A stretch of 6,553 bases of DNA. Origin: Bacteroidota bacterium. GTDB lineage: Bacteria; Bacteroidota; Bacteroidia; Bacteroidales; FEN-979. This document shows positions 1 to 6,011 of this stretch, one piece after another. Location of the stretch: contig JAPLDN010000174.1 of NCBI GenBank assembly GCA_026391755.1, positions 1 through 6,553 of the forward strand, in the 5' to 3' direction. Within the stretch, counting starts at the first letter, position 1, and each line of letters opens with the position of its first letter. Made by a program: the position numbers and the translations under genes. Under the pieces are notes generated by a model. That model was not told the DNA's origin. It saw nothing but the letters and a program-made list of their open reading frames with translations, and did not search any database.

Positions 1-867
1 TCAAAGGACCAGTACGAACACAAACTATTTACTTCAAACATTATAATCGAGGCTAAAATCCATTACGGGTTTCTCTACGCCCAACATCTTGAGCTGGAGC
101 TGTTTAATGCGCATTTCCCAGCCTTTGAATTCAGCATTGAAAAGCTTACCTACGGACGACAGCGCTGGGAAAGGGCCTTCAATTACCCGATTATCGGAAT
201 GACATTCTTCTACAGCCCGTTGGGAAGTAATCCCATCCTTGGAAGCTCCCTGGCACTTATGCCTTTCGTCAATTTCCCCTTATTTAAATCTAAGGCTTTT
301 ACCTTCGGATTCCGTTTTGCCCTGGGGTTGGGCTATCTCACAAAGAAATTCGACAGGATAAACAACTACAAAGATATTGCCATCGGATCACACTTGAATG
401 CAGCAATCAACCTGATGCTGGAGGCGCGTTACCAGCTGAGTGAATACTTCACCCTGACTGCCGGAGTATGCCTTCAGCACTTCTCGAACGGTTCACTTAA
501 CCAGGTAAGCAGGAAAAGTAAATTTGGTATGGGATTTGACCTTTCATATGATGCATCCCATAAAAAAATACTGGAAACAGCCGGAATAACGACAACCAGC
601 CCAATAAGCATCACAAGGCCGGGCGTAAATGCGGCTTATGAGCTCATGCTGGGAAAACTGGGTTTCATTATGAACCTGGGGGTTTATCTTTCGGGTAAGG
701 AAAAAAGTAACGGCCCCCTTTATGAGAAACTTTGTTTCCAATATAATTTCACTAAGAACTTTTTTGCCCATGTCCTGCTGAAGGTCCATTTCGGAAGGGC
801 CGATTATATCGGCTGGGGGTTTGGTTATAACTTTAATGTATTATATGGTAAAAAGACGATCAAGTAA
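1..867 (+). CDS. PagL-like acyloxyacyl hydrolase (lipid A 3-O-deacylase family), 5'-partial
   Basis: The reading frame is open from base 1 to the TAA at 865-867, giving 288 visible residues; the start and any signal peptide lie upstream of the window. The protein alternates short hydrophobic/aromatic strands with polar turns, as an outer-membrane beta-barrel does. The key signature is HFSNG (His codon 478-480, Ser codon 484-486), which matches the His-x-Ser catalytic motif of the PagL family. It is preceded by a strand containing NAAINLMLEARYQLSEY, which I recognise from Bacteroidota acyloxyacyl hydrolases. Members of the family remove the 3-O-linked acyl chain of lipid A in the outer membrane. 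Family knowledge places a catalytic Glu about 12 residues after the Ser in the Pseudomonas enzyme; here that position is Lys and no Glu follows within the next 20 residues, so activity is uncertain. The 3' end overlaps the next gene, suggesting one transcript. The internal ATG at 199 is not the start, because coding-quality sequence continues upstream of it. Confidence 0.8.
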   Translation, partial: SKDQYEHKLFTSNIIIEAKIHYGFLYAQHLELELFNAHFPAFEFSIEKLTYGRQRWERAFNYPIIGMTFFYSPLGSNPILGSSLALMPFVNFPLFKSKAFTFGFRFALGLGYLTKKFDRINNYKDIAIGSHLNAAINLMLEARYQLSEYFTLTAGVCLQHFSNGSLNQVSRKSKFGMGFDLSYDASHKKILETAGITTTSPISITRPGVNAAYELMLGKLGFIMNLGVYLSGKEKSNGPLYEKLCFQYNFTKNFFAHVLLKVHFGRADYIGWGFGYNFNVLYGKKTIK

Positions 868-1615
868 AAGCCTCATTTACTGTTACATATTTCTCCTGGC
901 AAGCTTTTCGGGATCAATTTCAATTGTGTCCTGCTCTAAGAATGGCAAATGTTTTTCCAATACAGGAACTGTAATTATGCAGGAACGGCCTGTGACCCCT
1001 TTCGACAGTATTGATCTTGGAGATAATGTTAACCTCATCCTCACAGAGGACTCAGTTAACAAGGTTACTGTTGAAGCAGGAAGCAACATCATCTCCGGGA
1101 TCACAACCGAAATACATAACCGCCAGTTGACCATACGCAATCTTAACACCTGCAACTGGCTCAGAAGTTATGAAAAACCACTTGATGTGCATGTTTCAGT
1201 GCACCATCTATGGAAGATTTACTACAATGCTGCCGGCAACGTTACTTCGACAAACACACTTGCCGGGGATTCAATCAAAATAGAAGTCTGGGGCGGATGC
1301 GGGAGTTTTGATCTGAACCTGGCTTATAATAAGGGCTGGTTTATTATGAACATGGGGACTGCCGACTATAACCTGCATGGGCGGTGTGACATTGCCGATT
1401 TTTACCTGAATGATATGGGTTTGATCCAGACGAAGGATCTCGCTACAAGATATTGTTCAGTTAACAACAAGGGAACAAATAACTGCTATGTTAACGTGAG
1501 CGTCAACCTGTACGCAATTATATCAAATATAGGAAGTGTTTATTATACAGGTAACCCTGTGACAGTCGGGGGGAAAATAACAGGAAGCGGGGTCCTGGAA
1601 CCTTTCTACCCCTAA
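845..1615 (+). CDS. DUF2807 (head GIN domain) lipoprotein
   Basis: This is a predicted lipoprotein of 256 residues from ATG 845. It begins with a basic n-region (MVKRRSSK), then a hydrophobic stretch and a lipobox IVSC with the lipidated Cys at residue 30. That places it in the cell envelope, probably on the outer membrane. From about residue 53 (FDSIDLGDNVNLILTED) to the end (GSGVLEPFYP) the sequence fits the DUF2807 'putative auto-transporter adhesin, head GIN domain' pattern of repeated short beta-strands, which folds as a beta-helix. Its molecular function is not established. Six cysteines follow the lipidated one (residues 36, 103, 152, 181, 204, 214), which is unusual. In-frame alternative starts are TTG 821 and ATG 836; I chose 845 because it gives the most normal signal peptide length, but no clear ribosome binding site decides between them. 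The gene starts inside the end of the PagL-like gene, implying coupling. Its stop overlaps that of proS on the other strand. Confidence 0.85.
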   Translation: MVKRRSSKSLIYCYIFLLASFSGSISIVSCSKNGKCFSNTGTVIMQERPVTPFDSIDLGDNVNLILTEDSVNKVTVEAGSNIISGITTEIHNRQLTIRNLNTCNWLRSYEKPLDVHVSVHHLWKIYYNAAGNVTSTNTLAGDSIKIEVWGGCGSFDLNLAYNKGWFIMNMGTADYNLHGRCDIADFYLNDMGLIQTKDLATRYCSVNNKGTNNCYVNVSVNLYAIISNIGSVYYTGNPVTVGGKITGSGVLEPFYP

Positions 1616-3087
1616 TAGGCCCGGGCAAAGATTACCCTTTGTTCAGAAGGATTCCCGGAAAAAACGCAGCGGCCGCTTTCCTTAACGTTATTCAATGGTA
1701 TGATGCGGATGGTAGCTTTTGTTGCTTCCTTGATTTTTTCCTCTGTTTCGCTTGTACCGTCCCAATGAGCCGAAATAAAGCCTCCCTTGTTCTCGATAGT
1801 ATCAACGAACTCATCCCAGGTATTAACACAAAAGGTATTCTGTTCCCTGAACGATAAAGCCCGGTCGAACATGTTTTTCTGGATCTGGTCGAGAAGATGG
1901 ACGACTTTTTCCTCAATATCGGTGATCTGCAGGGTTTCCTTTTCAAGTGTATCGCGACGCGCAATCTCAACCGTATTGTTCTCTATATCCCTGGGGCCAA
2001 TGGTAATTCTCAGCGGGACTCCTTTAAATTCATATTCCGAGAATTTCCATCCGGGTTTATGAGTGTCCCTGTCGTCATATTTTACAGAGACTCCCCGGCT
2101 TTCCAACGCCTTTTTTATGGGATTCACAACGTTTGAGACTGCCTTCAACTGCTCCTCGTTTTTAAATACCGGGACAATAACAACCTGGATTGGTGCAAGC
2201 TTGGGAGGCAGAACCAATCCGTTGTCATCGGAATGTGCCATTACCAGGGCCCCCATTAGCCGGGTTGATACTCCCCATGAGGTGGCCCATACGTAATCAA
2301 GCTGGTTTTCACGATTGAGAAATTTCACATCAAAGGCTTTGGCAAAATTCTGGCCGAGGAAATGCGAAGTACCTGCCTGAAGCGCTTTGCCGTCCTGCAT
2401 AAGTGCCTCAATAGCATATGTTTCTATGGCGCCTGCAAATCGCTCTCCAGGCGATTTAACACCTTTCAGGACAGGGATGGCCATCCAGTTCTCAGCAAAA
2501 TCAGCATACACATCAAGCATGGTTTCCGCTTCGCGGATCGCTTCTTCCTTTGTTGCATGGGCGGTATGGCCTTCCTGCCAGAGGAATTCCGCAGTCCTCA
2601 GAAAAAGCCTGGTCCTCATTTCCCAGCGCACAACATTGGCCCACTGGTTGTATAACAACGGGAGGTCGCGATATGATTTTATCCAGTTCTTATAAGTATC
2701 CCAGATGATCGTTTCCGAAGTCGGACGTATAATGAGTTCCTCCTCAAGTTTTGCATCCTCGTCAACAATAACACCTTTCCCGTCGGGAGAATTTTTGAGC
2801 CTGTAATGAGTGACTACAGCACATTCTTTCGCAAATCCTTCGACATGACTGGCCTCTTTGCTAAAGAAAGACTTCGGGATGAAAATAGGGAAGTAAACGT
2901 TTGAATGCCCTGTTTCCTTAAATTTTTTATCCAAAGTGGATTGAATCTTCTCCCAGATCGCATAACCGTATGGTTTTATGACCATACAACCTCTAACTGC
3001 TGAATTTTCGGCCAAATCGGCCTTGATTACCAGATCATTATACCATTGAGAATAATTTTCTGCTCGGGTTGGGAAATCTTTAGCCAT
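1612..3087 (-). CDS. proS: Prolyl-tRNA synthetase (archaeal/eukaryotic-like, short form)
   Basis: This is a complete 491-residue class II aminoacyl-tRNA synthetase that charges tRNA-Pro with proline in the cytoplasm, using ATP. Visible landmarks in order are: the motif 1 region around residues 34-75; RPTSE at 121-125; motif 2 at about 150-179 (NVVRWEMRTR, then FLWQEGHTAHAT); AGTSHFLGQNF at 238-248; and motif 3 at 272-295 (GVSTRLMGALVMAHSDDNG, then LVLPP). The anticodon-binding domain spans about 298-400 and the C-terminal domain about 405-491, ending in the Tyr typical of this subtype. Only about 90 residues separate motifs 2 and 3, so the large editing insertion of the E. coli type is absent. 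In the C-terminal domain most of the zinc-binding cysteines known from Thermus appear to be replaced (Asp443, Thr448, Ser477), with Cys474 kept. The start is ATG at 3087-3085. There is no Shine-Dalgarno sequence, which is common in this phylum. It is transcribed alone, divergent from the lipoprotein gene. Confidence 0.97.
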   Translation of the reverse strand: MAKDFPTRAENYSQWYNDLVIKADLAENSAVRGCMVIKPYGYAIWEKIQSTLDKKFKETGHSNVYFPIFIPKSFFSKEASHVEGFAKECAVVTHYRLKNSPDGKGVIVDEDAKLEEELIIRPTSETIIWDTYKNWIKSYRDLPLLYNQWANVVRWEMRTRLFLRTAEFLWQEGHTAHATKEEAIREAETMLDVYADFAENWMAIPVLKGVKSPGERFAGAIETYAIEALMQDGKALQAGTSHFLGQNFAKAFDVKFLNRENQLDYVWATSWGVSTRLMGALVMAHSDDNGLVLPPKLAPIQVVIVPVFKNEEQLKAVSNVVNPIKKALESRGVSVKYDDRDTHKPGWKFSEYEFKGVPLRITIGPRDIENNTVEIARRDTLEKETLQITDIEEKVVHLLDQIQKNMFDRALSFREQNTFCVNTWDEFVDTIENKGGFISAHWDGTSETEEKIKEATKATIRIIPLNNVKESGRCVFSGNPSEQRVIFARAY

Positions 3088-3105
3088 TTAATACTTTGGT
3101 ATGAT

Positions 3106-3143
3106 ATTTGCTGTTTTTCTTTTGCTGTATAAGCTCAGCAAAT
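3106..3143. repeat. Triple TTTGCTG repeat: two direct copies and one inverted copy
   Basis: TTTGCTGT occurs at 3107-3114 and again at 3121-3128, a 14-base period. Its inverse CAGCAAA lies at 3136-3142. The second and third copies form a perfect 7-base inverted repeat with an 8-base spacer. The first copy extended by one base (ATTTGCTG, 3106-3113) pairs perfectly over 8 bases with CAGCAAAT at 3136-3143. The inverted copy overlaps the candidate proS -7 element. It could be an operator, or alternative hairpins in the lipoprotein leader RNA. That the copies exist is certain; their function is inferred. Confidence 0.5.
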
Positions 3144-3146
3144 GTA
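3139..3146 (-). promoter_or_regulatory. Candidate -7 element of the proS promoter (TACATTTG)
   Basis: Read on the - strand, 3146 to 3139 is TACATTTG, a perfect match to the Bacteroidota -7 consensus TAnnTTTG. A TTTG that could serve as the -33 element lies upstream at 3174-3171, with a 24-base spacer, slightly longer than usual. Transcription would begin near 3131, leaving a leader of about 45 bases before the proS ATG. This is a consensus match only; the element is short and the region is AT-rich. Confidence 0.45.
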
Positions 3147-3162
3147 ATAAAAATTGAAACAT

Positions 3163-3169
3163 AAAGGAA
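3163..3169 (+). promoter_or_regulatory. Ribosome binding site (AAAGGAA) that decides the lipoprotein start
   Basis: AAAGGAA lies eight bases before the ATG at 3178, a normal Shine-Dalgarno distance. It supports ATG 3178 over the in-frame TTG at 3154. Starting at 3178 also puts the lysine-arginine n-region and the hydrophobic core directly at the N-terminus, as expected for a lipoprotein signal. Confidence 0.6.
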
Positions 3170-3177
3170 CCAAAGCC

Positions 3178-4557
3178 ATGAAAAGAGCAGCTTTTATCGC
3201 AGTGATCATCAGCATTCTGATGATTGCCTGCAAAACACAGCAGCAGGCCGTTTCGGTAAATAACGATGACGTATATTCCACTCCTGCCCGTCATAAAAGC
3301 CAGCCCGCCAAATCGCCCGATTTCAATCAGGATCTCACCTCTGCGCTGGCCTCCGATCAGGCCAAAGTTGCACCCGACAGTCTTACAAAGGCAGCAACCT
3401 TGGATTACAGTGATGTTTCTTATGCCGCCAGGTTGCAGAAGTTCCAGCATCCTCAAAGCACCAAAAGTTATTTTGACAACACTACTTCCGATACAACTGT
3501 AATCTATTCAAACAGTCCGAATGTTTCCATTAACTTCGGTTATGGAGGCGGTTATTATGATCCTTACTTTTCGATGGGTTTCGGATGGGGCTATCCTTCG
3601 TATGGCTGGGGTTTTGGCTGGGACTATTCATATTACTGGGGGTACCCTTACTGGGGTTATAATCCTTACTGTTATTGCTGCTATTATCCTTATTATGGGG
3701 AAGGAAATGGATATTATAATTCATATTACGGGCCAAGGGAGAGTGCTGTTTCAAACACAGCCTATTCCCGTAACAGCCGGGGAGAAGTTTCCAATCCTGC
3801 TTCAAGCGCCAGGAATGAACGCGGAACTGTTGTAACAGCAAATAACCGTTCACTGCCTCCTTCTTCTGTAAGATCCACCACATCACCTCTTCCTTCTACC
3901 CGTGGTGCAGATCCGGTATATACACGTACAGGGACACAACCTTCTCCGGGAGTCCGCAGTGCAGATCCGGTGACCACCACACAGCGCAAACCACCTGCTT
4001 CTCAGGAACGTTACCATTACACCCGCCCTTCAAATGAACGGCAGGGAACCTACAGCAGGAACACCGGCAATAACAATGCTTACCGTGAAACAAAGCAACA
4101 GCCTGCACCAAGATATACCCAGCCAGGGGCAACGCCGGTTCAGCGCCAGGGGCAGGTACAAAATTACACCCCGGGTAGTTACAGGCAGGCACGCTCAAGC
4201 CAGGAATATATCAATCCACGTGTGCAGTCCCAGAATTCAGCAGTCCGTCAGGGATCAACATCCGGTAACCGCGGGGGATCTTCGGTTGACCAGAGGGGAT
4301 ATGTTTCCCCGTCAGGAACAAGAAGCAGTGCTCCAGGCAGCGGGGCAAGGCAATATAGTTCCCCCAGAAATTATTCCCCGGGTAGTTCCTCTCCTTCCAG
4401 AGGTTATAGCCCCGGCTATTCATCACCGTCTCATTCTGCCCCCTCTTACTCAGCTCCATCAGGTGGAGGCCGTTCAGGCGGAGGCAGTTACGGCGGAGGT
4501 GGTGGCGGCCGTTCCGGCGGTGGCGGTGGCGGCGGTGGCGGAAGCCCCAGAAAATAA
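3178..4557 (+). CDS. Low-complexity Tyr/Gly/Ser-rich lipoprotein of unknown function
   Basis: This is a 459-residue predicted lipoprotein. MKRAAFIAVIISILMIAC is a signal peptide with lipidated Cys at residue 18, although the lipobox (MIAC) has Met at -3. Residues 19-118 are of ordinary composition. Residues about 119-186 are extremely aromatic: roughly a third Tyr, five Trp, many Gly, two copies of GFGW, and a CYCC cluster at 165-168. Residues about 187-427 are rich in Ser, Pro, Arg, Gln, Asn and Thr and look disordered, with short peptide echoes such as GADPV/SADPV and TPGS/SPGS. Residues 429-455 are mostly Gly, and the end is SPRK. I recognise no catalytic domain and do not assign a function; an envelope structural, adhesive or matrix role is only a guess. 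The next gene follows after 32 bases with no terminator between, so the two are probably co-transcribed. ATG 3178 has a good ribosome binding site. That the low-complexity frame is real is supported by the signal peptide and the unbroken frame. Confidence 0.8.
   Translation: MKRAAFIAVIISILMIACKTQQQAVSVNNDDVYSTPARHKSQPAKSPDFNQDLTSALASDQAKVAPDSLTKAATLDYSDVSYAARLQKFQHPQSTKSYFDNTTSDTTVIYSNSPNVSINFGYGGGYYDPYFSMGFGWGYPSYGWGFGWDYSYYWGYPYWGYNPYCYCCYYPYYGEGNGYYNSYYGPRESAVSNTAYSRNSRGEVSNPASSARNERGTVVTANNRSLPPSSVRSTTSPLPSTRGADPVYTRTGTQPSPGVRSADPVTTTQRKPPASQERYHYTRPSNERQGTYSRNTGNNNAYRETKQQPAPRYTQPGATPVQRQGQVQNYTPGSYRQARSSQEYINPRVQSQNSAVRQGSTSGNRGGSSVDQRGYVSPSGTRSSAPGSGARQYSSPRNYSPGSSSPSRGYSPGYSSPSHSAPSYSAPSGGGRSGGGSYGGGGGGRSGGGGGGGGGSPRK
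3532..3735 (+). other. Coding segment for a Tyr/Trp/Gly-rich aromatic block
   Basis: These 68 codons of the lipoprotein gene encode 22 Tyr, 5 Trp, 4 Phe and 3 Cys within a Gly background. The core consists of imperfect GFGWGYP and YWGYPYW-like units. The three Cys form CYCC. The block is sharply bounded, with ordinary sequence before it and Ser/Arg/Pro-rich sequence after. Composition is read directly; no function is assigned. Confidence 0.75.
4462..4542 (+). repeat. GGN-codon repeat encoding a poly-glycine tail
   Basis: About 80 bases of near-tandem GGC/GGT/GGA codons encode glycine runs of 3, 3, 6 and 9 residues, separated by RS, SY and RS. The DNA is strongly G-rich on the + strand, with many GG doublets. 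It could be prone to slippage in units of three bases, or to weak two-layer G-quadruplex formation. It lies at the very 3' end of the lipoprotein gene. Confidence 0.8.
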
Positions 4558-4589
4558 CATAACCAAATAGTCCATTTGCTATAAATACT

Positions 4590-6011
4590 ATGAATATGAA
4601 AAAACTGACAGTCATTTTCATCACGCTGTTGCTTGCTCAAACTGCCTTTACCCAAACCTCTTCAGATGTGCTCAGGTATTCAAGGATATACTACGGAGGA
4701 ACAGCCAGGTTTGTAGGAACAGGTGGGGCATTCGGCGCATTGGGCGCCGATTTCTCAGCCCTGGCAGTAAACCCTGCCGGGATAGGGCTTTACCAGGGAT
4801 CAGAGTTCTCCATGACGATAGCACCTTCTGTTGAAGGAGTAAGGACCGATTACCTTAAACAAATGAATTCTACCAACGTGATGAACGTTGGTATGGGAAA
4901 TATGGGTTTTGTATTCACGTTCAAACCTCAGGAAGGTACTGCCGGACCATTCCGCAACTTCAATGTGGCCTTCGGGATGAACAGGCAGAACGACTTCAAC
5001 TCTTCATTCTCGATTTCAGGACCGAATCATAACAGCTCCATGTTAAATGTTTATACCGATAAACTTAATAAAACTCCCGGGGCAGTTCCTTCAGATTATC
5101 CATTTGATATAGGTCCCGCCTATGATGCCGCCTTGATATATTGGGATGCTGGTAGCAAGTCCTATACCAGTGACCAGCCTCACGGAGGCGCCTGGCAATC
5201 GAAACAAGTCACGACCTTCGGTTCAATTAACGAATTCGATATCACTATGGGCGCAAACCTCAGCGATAAGCTATATTTCGGGATCACTTTCGGGGTACCT
5301 TTCATCCGGTATTATGAAAACTCGACTTATTCCGAGATGAATAACGGAGACACCATTCCTTTCAATGGTACTGGTTTTGTCCTTAAAGGAGGCGTGATCT
5401 ACAGGCCCGCAAACTGGGTTCGCATCGGAGCTGCAATACATACACCAACATGGTATGCCACAATGCATGACCATTGGTATTCAACGACTTCATCCTATTT
5501 TAAAGATTCCACCCAGTGGAACAACATAGTCAATTCCCCCGTCGGGGATTATAATTATTATATGCGAACACCCTGGAGGGCCATAGGCAGTGTCGCATTT
5601 TTAATAGGGAACTTCGGACTTGTCAGTGCAGAGTATGAATATGTCAATTACGGGCAGGCCAAGCTTAACTCATCGGGTTATGGATATACTACCGTTAACG
5701 ATGAAATAGCAAGCAGTTTTCAATCCTGGGGTAACATCCGGGTAGGAACTGAATGGAAGATAGCCGATTTCAGGATTAGGGCAGGTGCGGCCTATTTCAG
5801 CAATCCCTATACCTCATCGGGAACCGATTGTGCACGTTATACCCTCTCGGGAGGACTAGGTTACAGGGTTAAACACTTTTATGCTGACGTGACATACCAA
5901 TGGGCCCAGTCAAAAGAAGAGTACTACCTGTATAACTATGCCGGCATGGTTCCATCAACAAACACTTACACAACCAGTACGGTCCTGACAACCATAGGGT
6001 TCCGGTTTTAA
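4590..6011 (+). CDS. FadL/OmpP1/TodX-like outer-membrane transport protein
   Basis: This 473-residue protein matches the usual length of Bacteroidota FadL-like barrels. Residues 1-21 (MNMKKLTVIFITLLLAQTAFT) form a Sec signal peptide, with cleavage probable before QTSS. Near the mature N-terminus is the family signature of small residues, GGTARFVGTGGAFGALGAD, then NPAG at 61-64; FadL proteins carry this Asn-Pro-Ala in the plug-forming region. The rest alternates amphipathic strands with polar loops, including YRPANWVRIGAAIHTPTWY at about 271-289. The chain ends in GFRF with a terminal Phe, the usual signal for insertion by the BAM machinery. Family members move hydrophobic compounds such as fatty acids across the outer membrane; the substrate here is unknown, and such genes are sometimes labelled 'hemin receptor' without evidence. 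The start is ATG 4590 (ATG 4596 is possible), with no Shine-Dalgarno sequence. It lies 32 bases after the lipoprotein gene and is followed by a terminator. Confidence 0.88.
   Translation: MNMKKLTVIFITLLLAQTAFTQTSSDVLRYSRIYYGGTARFVGTGGAFGALGADFSALAVNPAGIGLYQGSEFSMTIAPSVEGVRTDYLKQMNSTNVMNVGMGNMGFVFTFKPQEGTAGPFRNFNVAFGMNRQNDFNSSFSISGPNHNSSMLNVYTDKLNKTPGAVPSDYPFDIGPAYDAALIYWDAGSKSYTSDQPHGGAWQSKQVTTFGSINEFDITMGANLSDKLYFGITFGVPFIRYYENSTYSEMNNGDTIPFNGTGFVLKGGVIYRPANWVRIGAAIHTPTWYATMHDHWYSTTSSYFKDSTQWNNIVNSPVGDYNYYMRTPWRAIGSVAFLIGNFGLVSAEYEYVNYGQAKLNSSGYGYTTVNDEIASSFQSWGNIRVGTEWKIADFRIRAGAAYFSNPYTSSGTDCARYTLSGGLGYRVKHFYADVTYQWAQSKEEYYLYNYAGMVPSTNTYTTSTVLTTIGFRF

Larger units (their letters stand above)
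3088..3177. promoter_or_regulatory. Divergent intergenic promoter region between proS and the lipoprotein gene
   Basis: These 90 bases separate two divergently transcribed genes and must hold the promoter of each. The region is AT-rich. On the - strand there is a perfect TAnnTTTG element (next entry). On the + strand I see only weak candidates: GATATTTG at 3103-3110, one base off the consensus but with no suitable -33 partner, and a poor TAAAAATTG at 3148-3156 preceded by TTTG at 3121-3124. The repeats at 3106-3143 sit in the middle of this region. Confidence 0.7.

Noticed and set aside
1589..1612. Possible hairpin GGGGT/ACCCC at the end of the DUF2807 gene
   Set aside because: The stem is only five base pairs with a long loop, and no clear T-run follows on either strand, so it is not called a terminator.
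1669..1676. Palindrome GCGGCCGC with flanking bases
   Set aside because: It is a short GC palindrome within proS coding sequence with no T-run or repeat partner; it is probably chance.
1787..2695. Several + strand open frames of 77-102 codons opposite proS
   Set aside because: proS is unambiguous over the whole interval, and these frames show no recognisable protein features.
3903..3971. Thirteen-base direct repeat GTGCAGATCCGGT at 3905-3917 and 3959-3971
   Set aside because: It encodes the repeated peptide ADPV within the lipoprotein's low-complexity region and is explained by protein-level repetition, not a mobile element or array.
4034..4570. A 178-codon open frame overlapping the lipoprotein gene in another + frame
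   Set aside because: It arises from the repetitive, GC-rich low-complexity coding sequence, has no signal peptide or recognisable family, and overlaps a better supported frame with a ribosome binding site and lipobox.
3530..4624. Open frames of 100-137 codons on the - strand opposite the lipoprotein gene
   Set aside because: Their composition mirrors the opposite strand (for example runs of His and Arg from GGN codons). They have no start signals or family features, so they are shadows.
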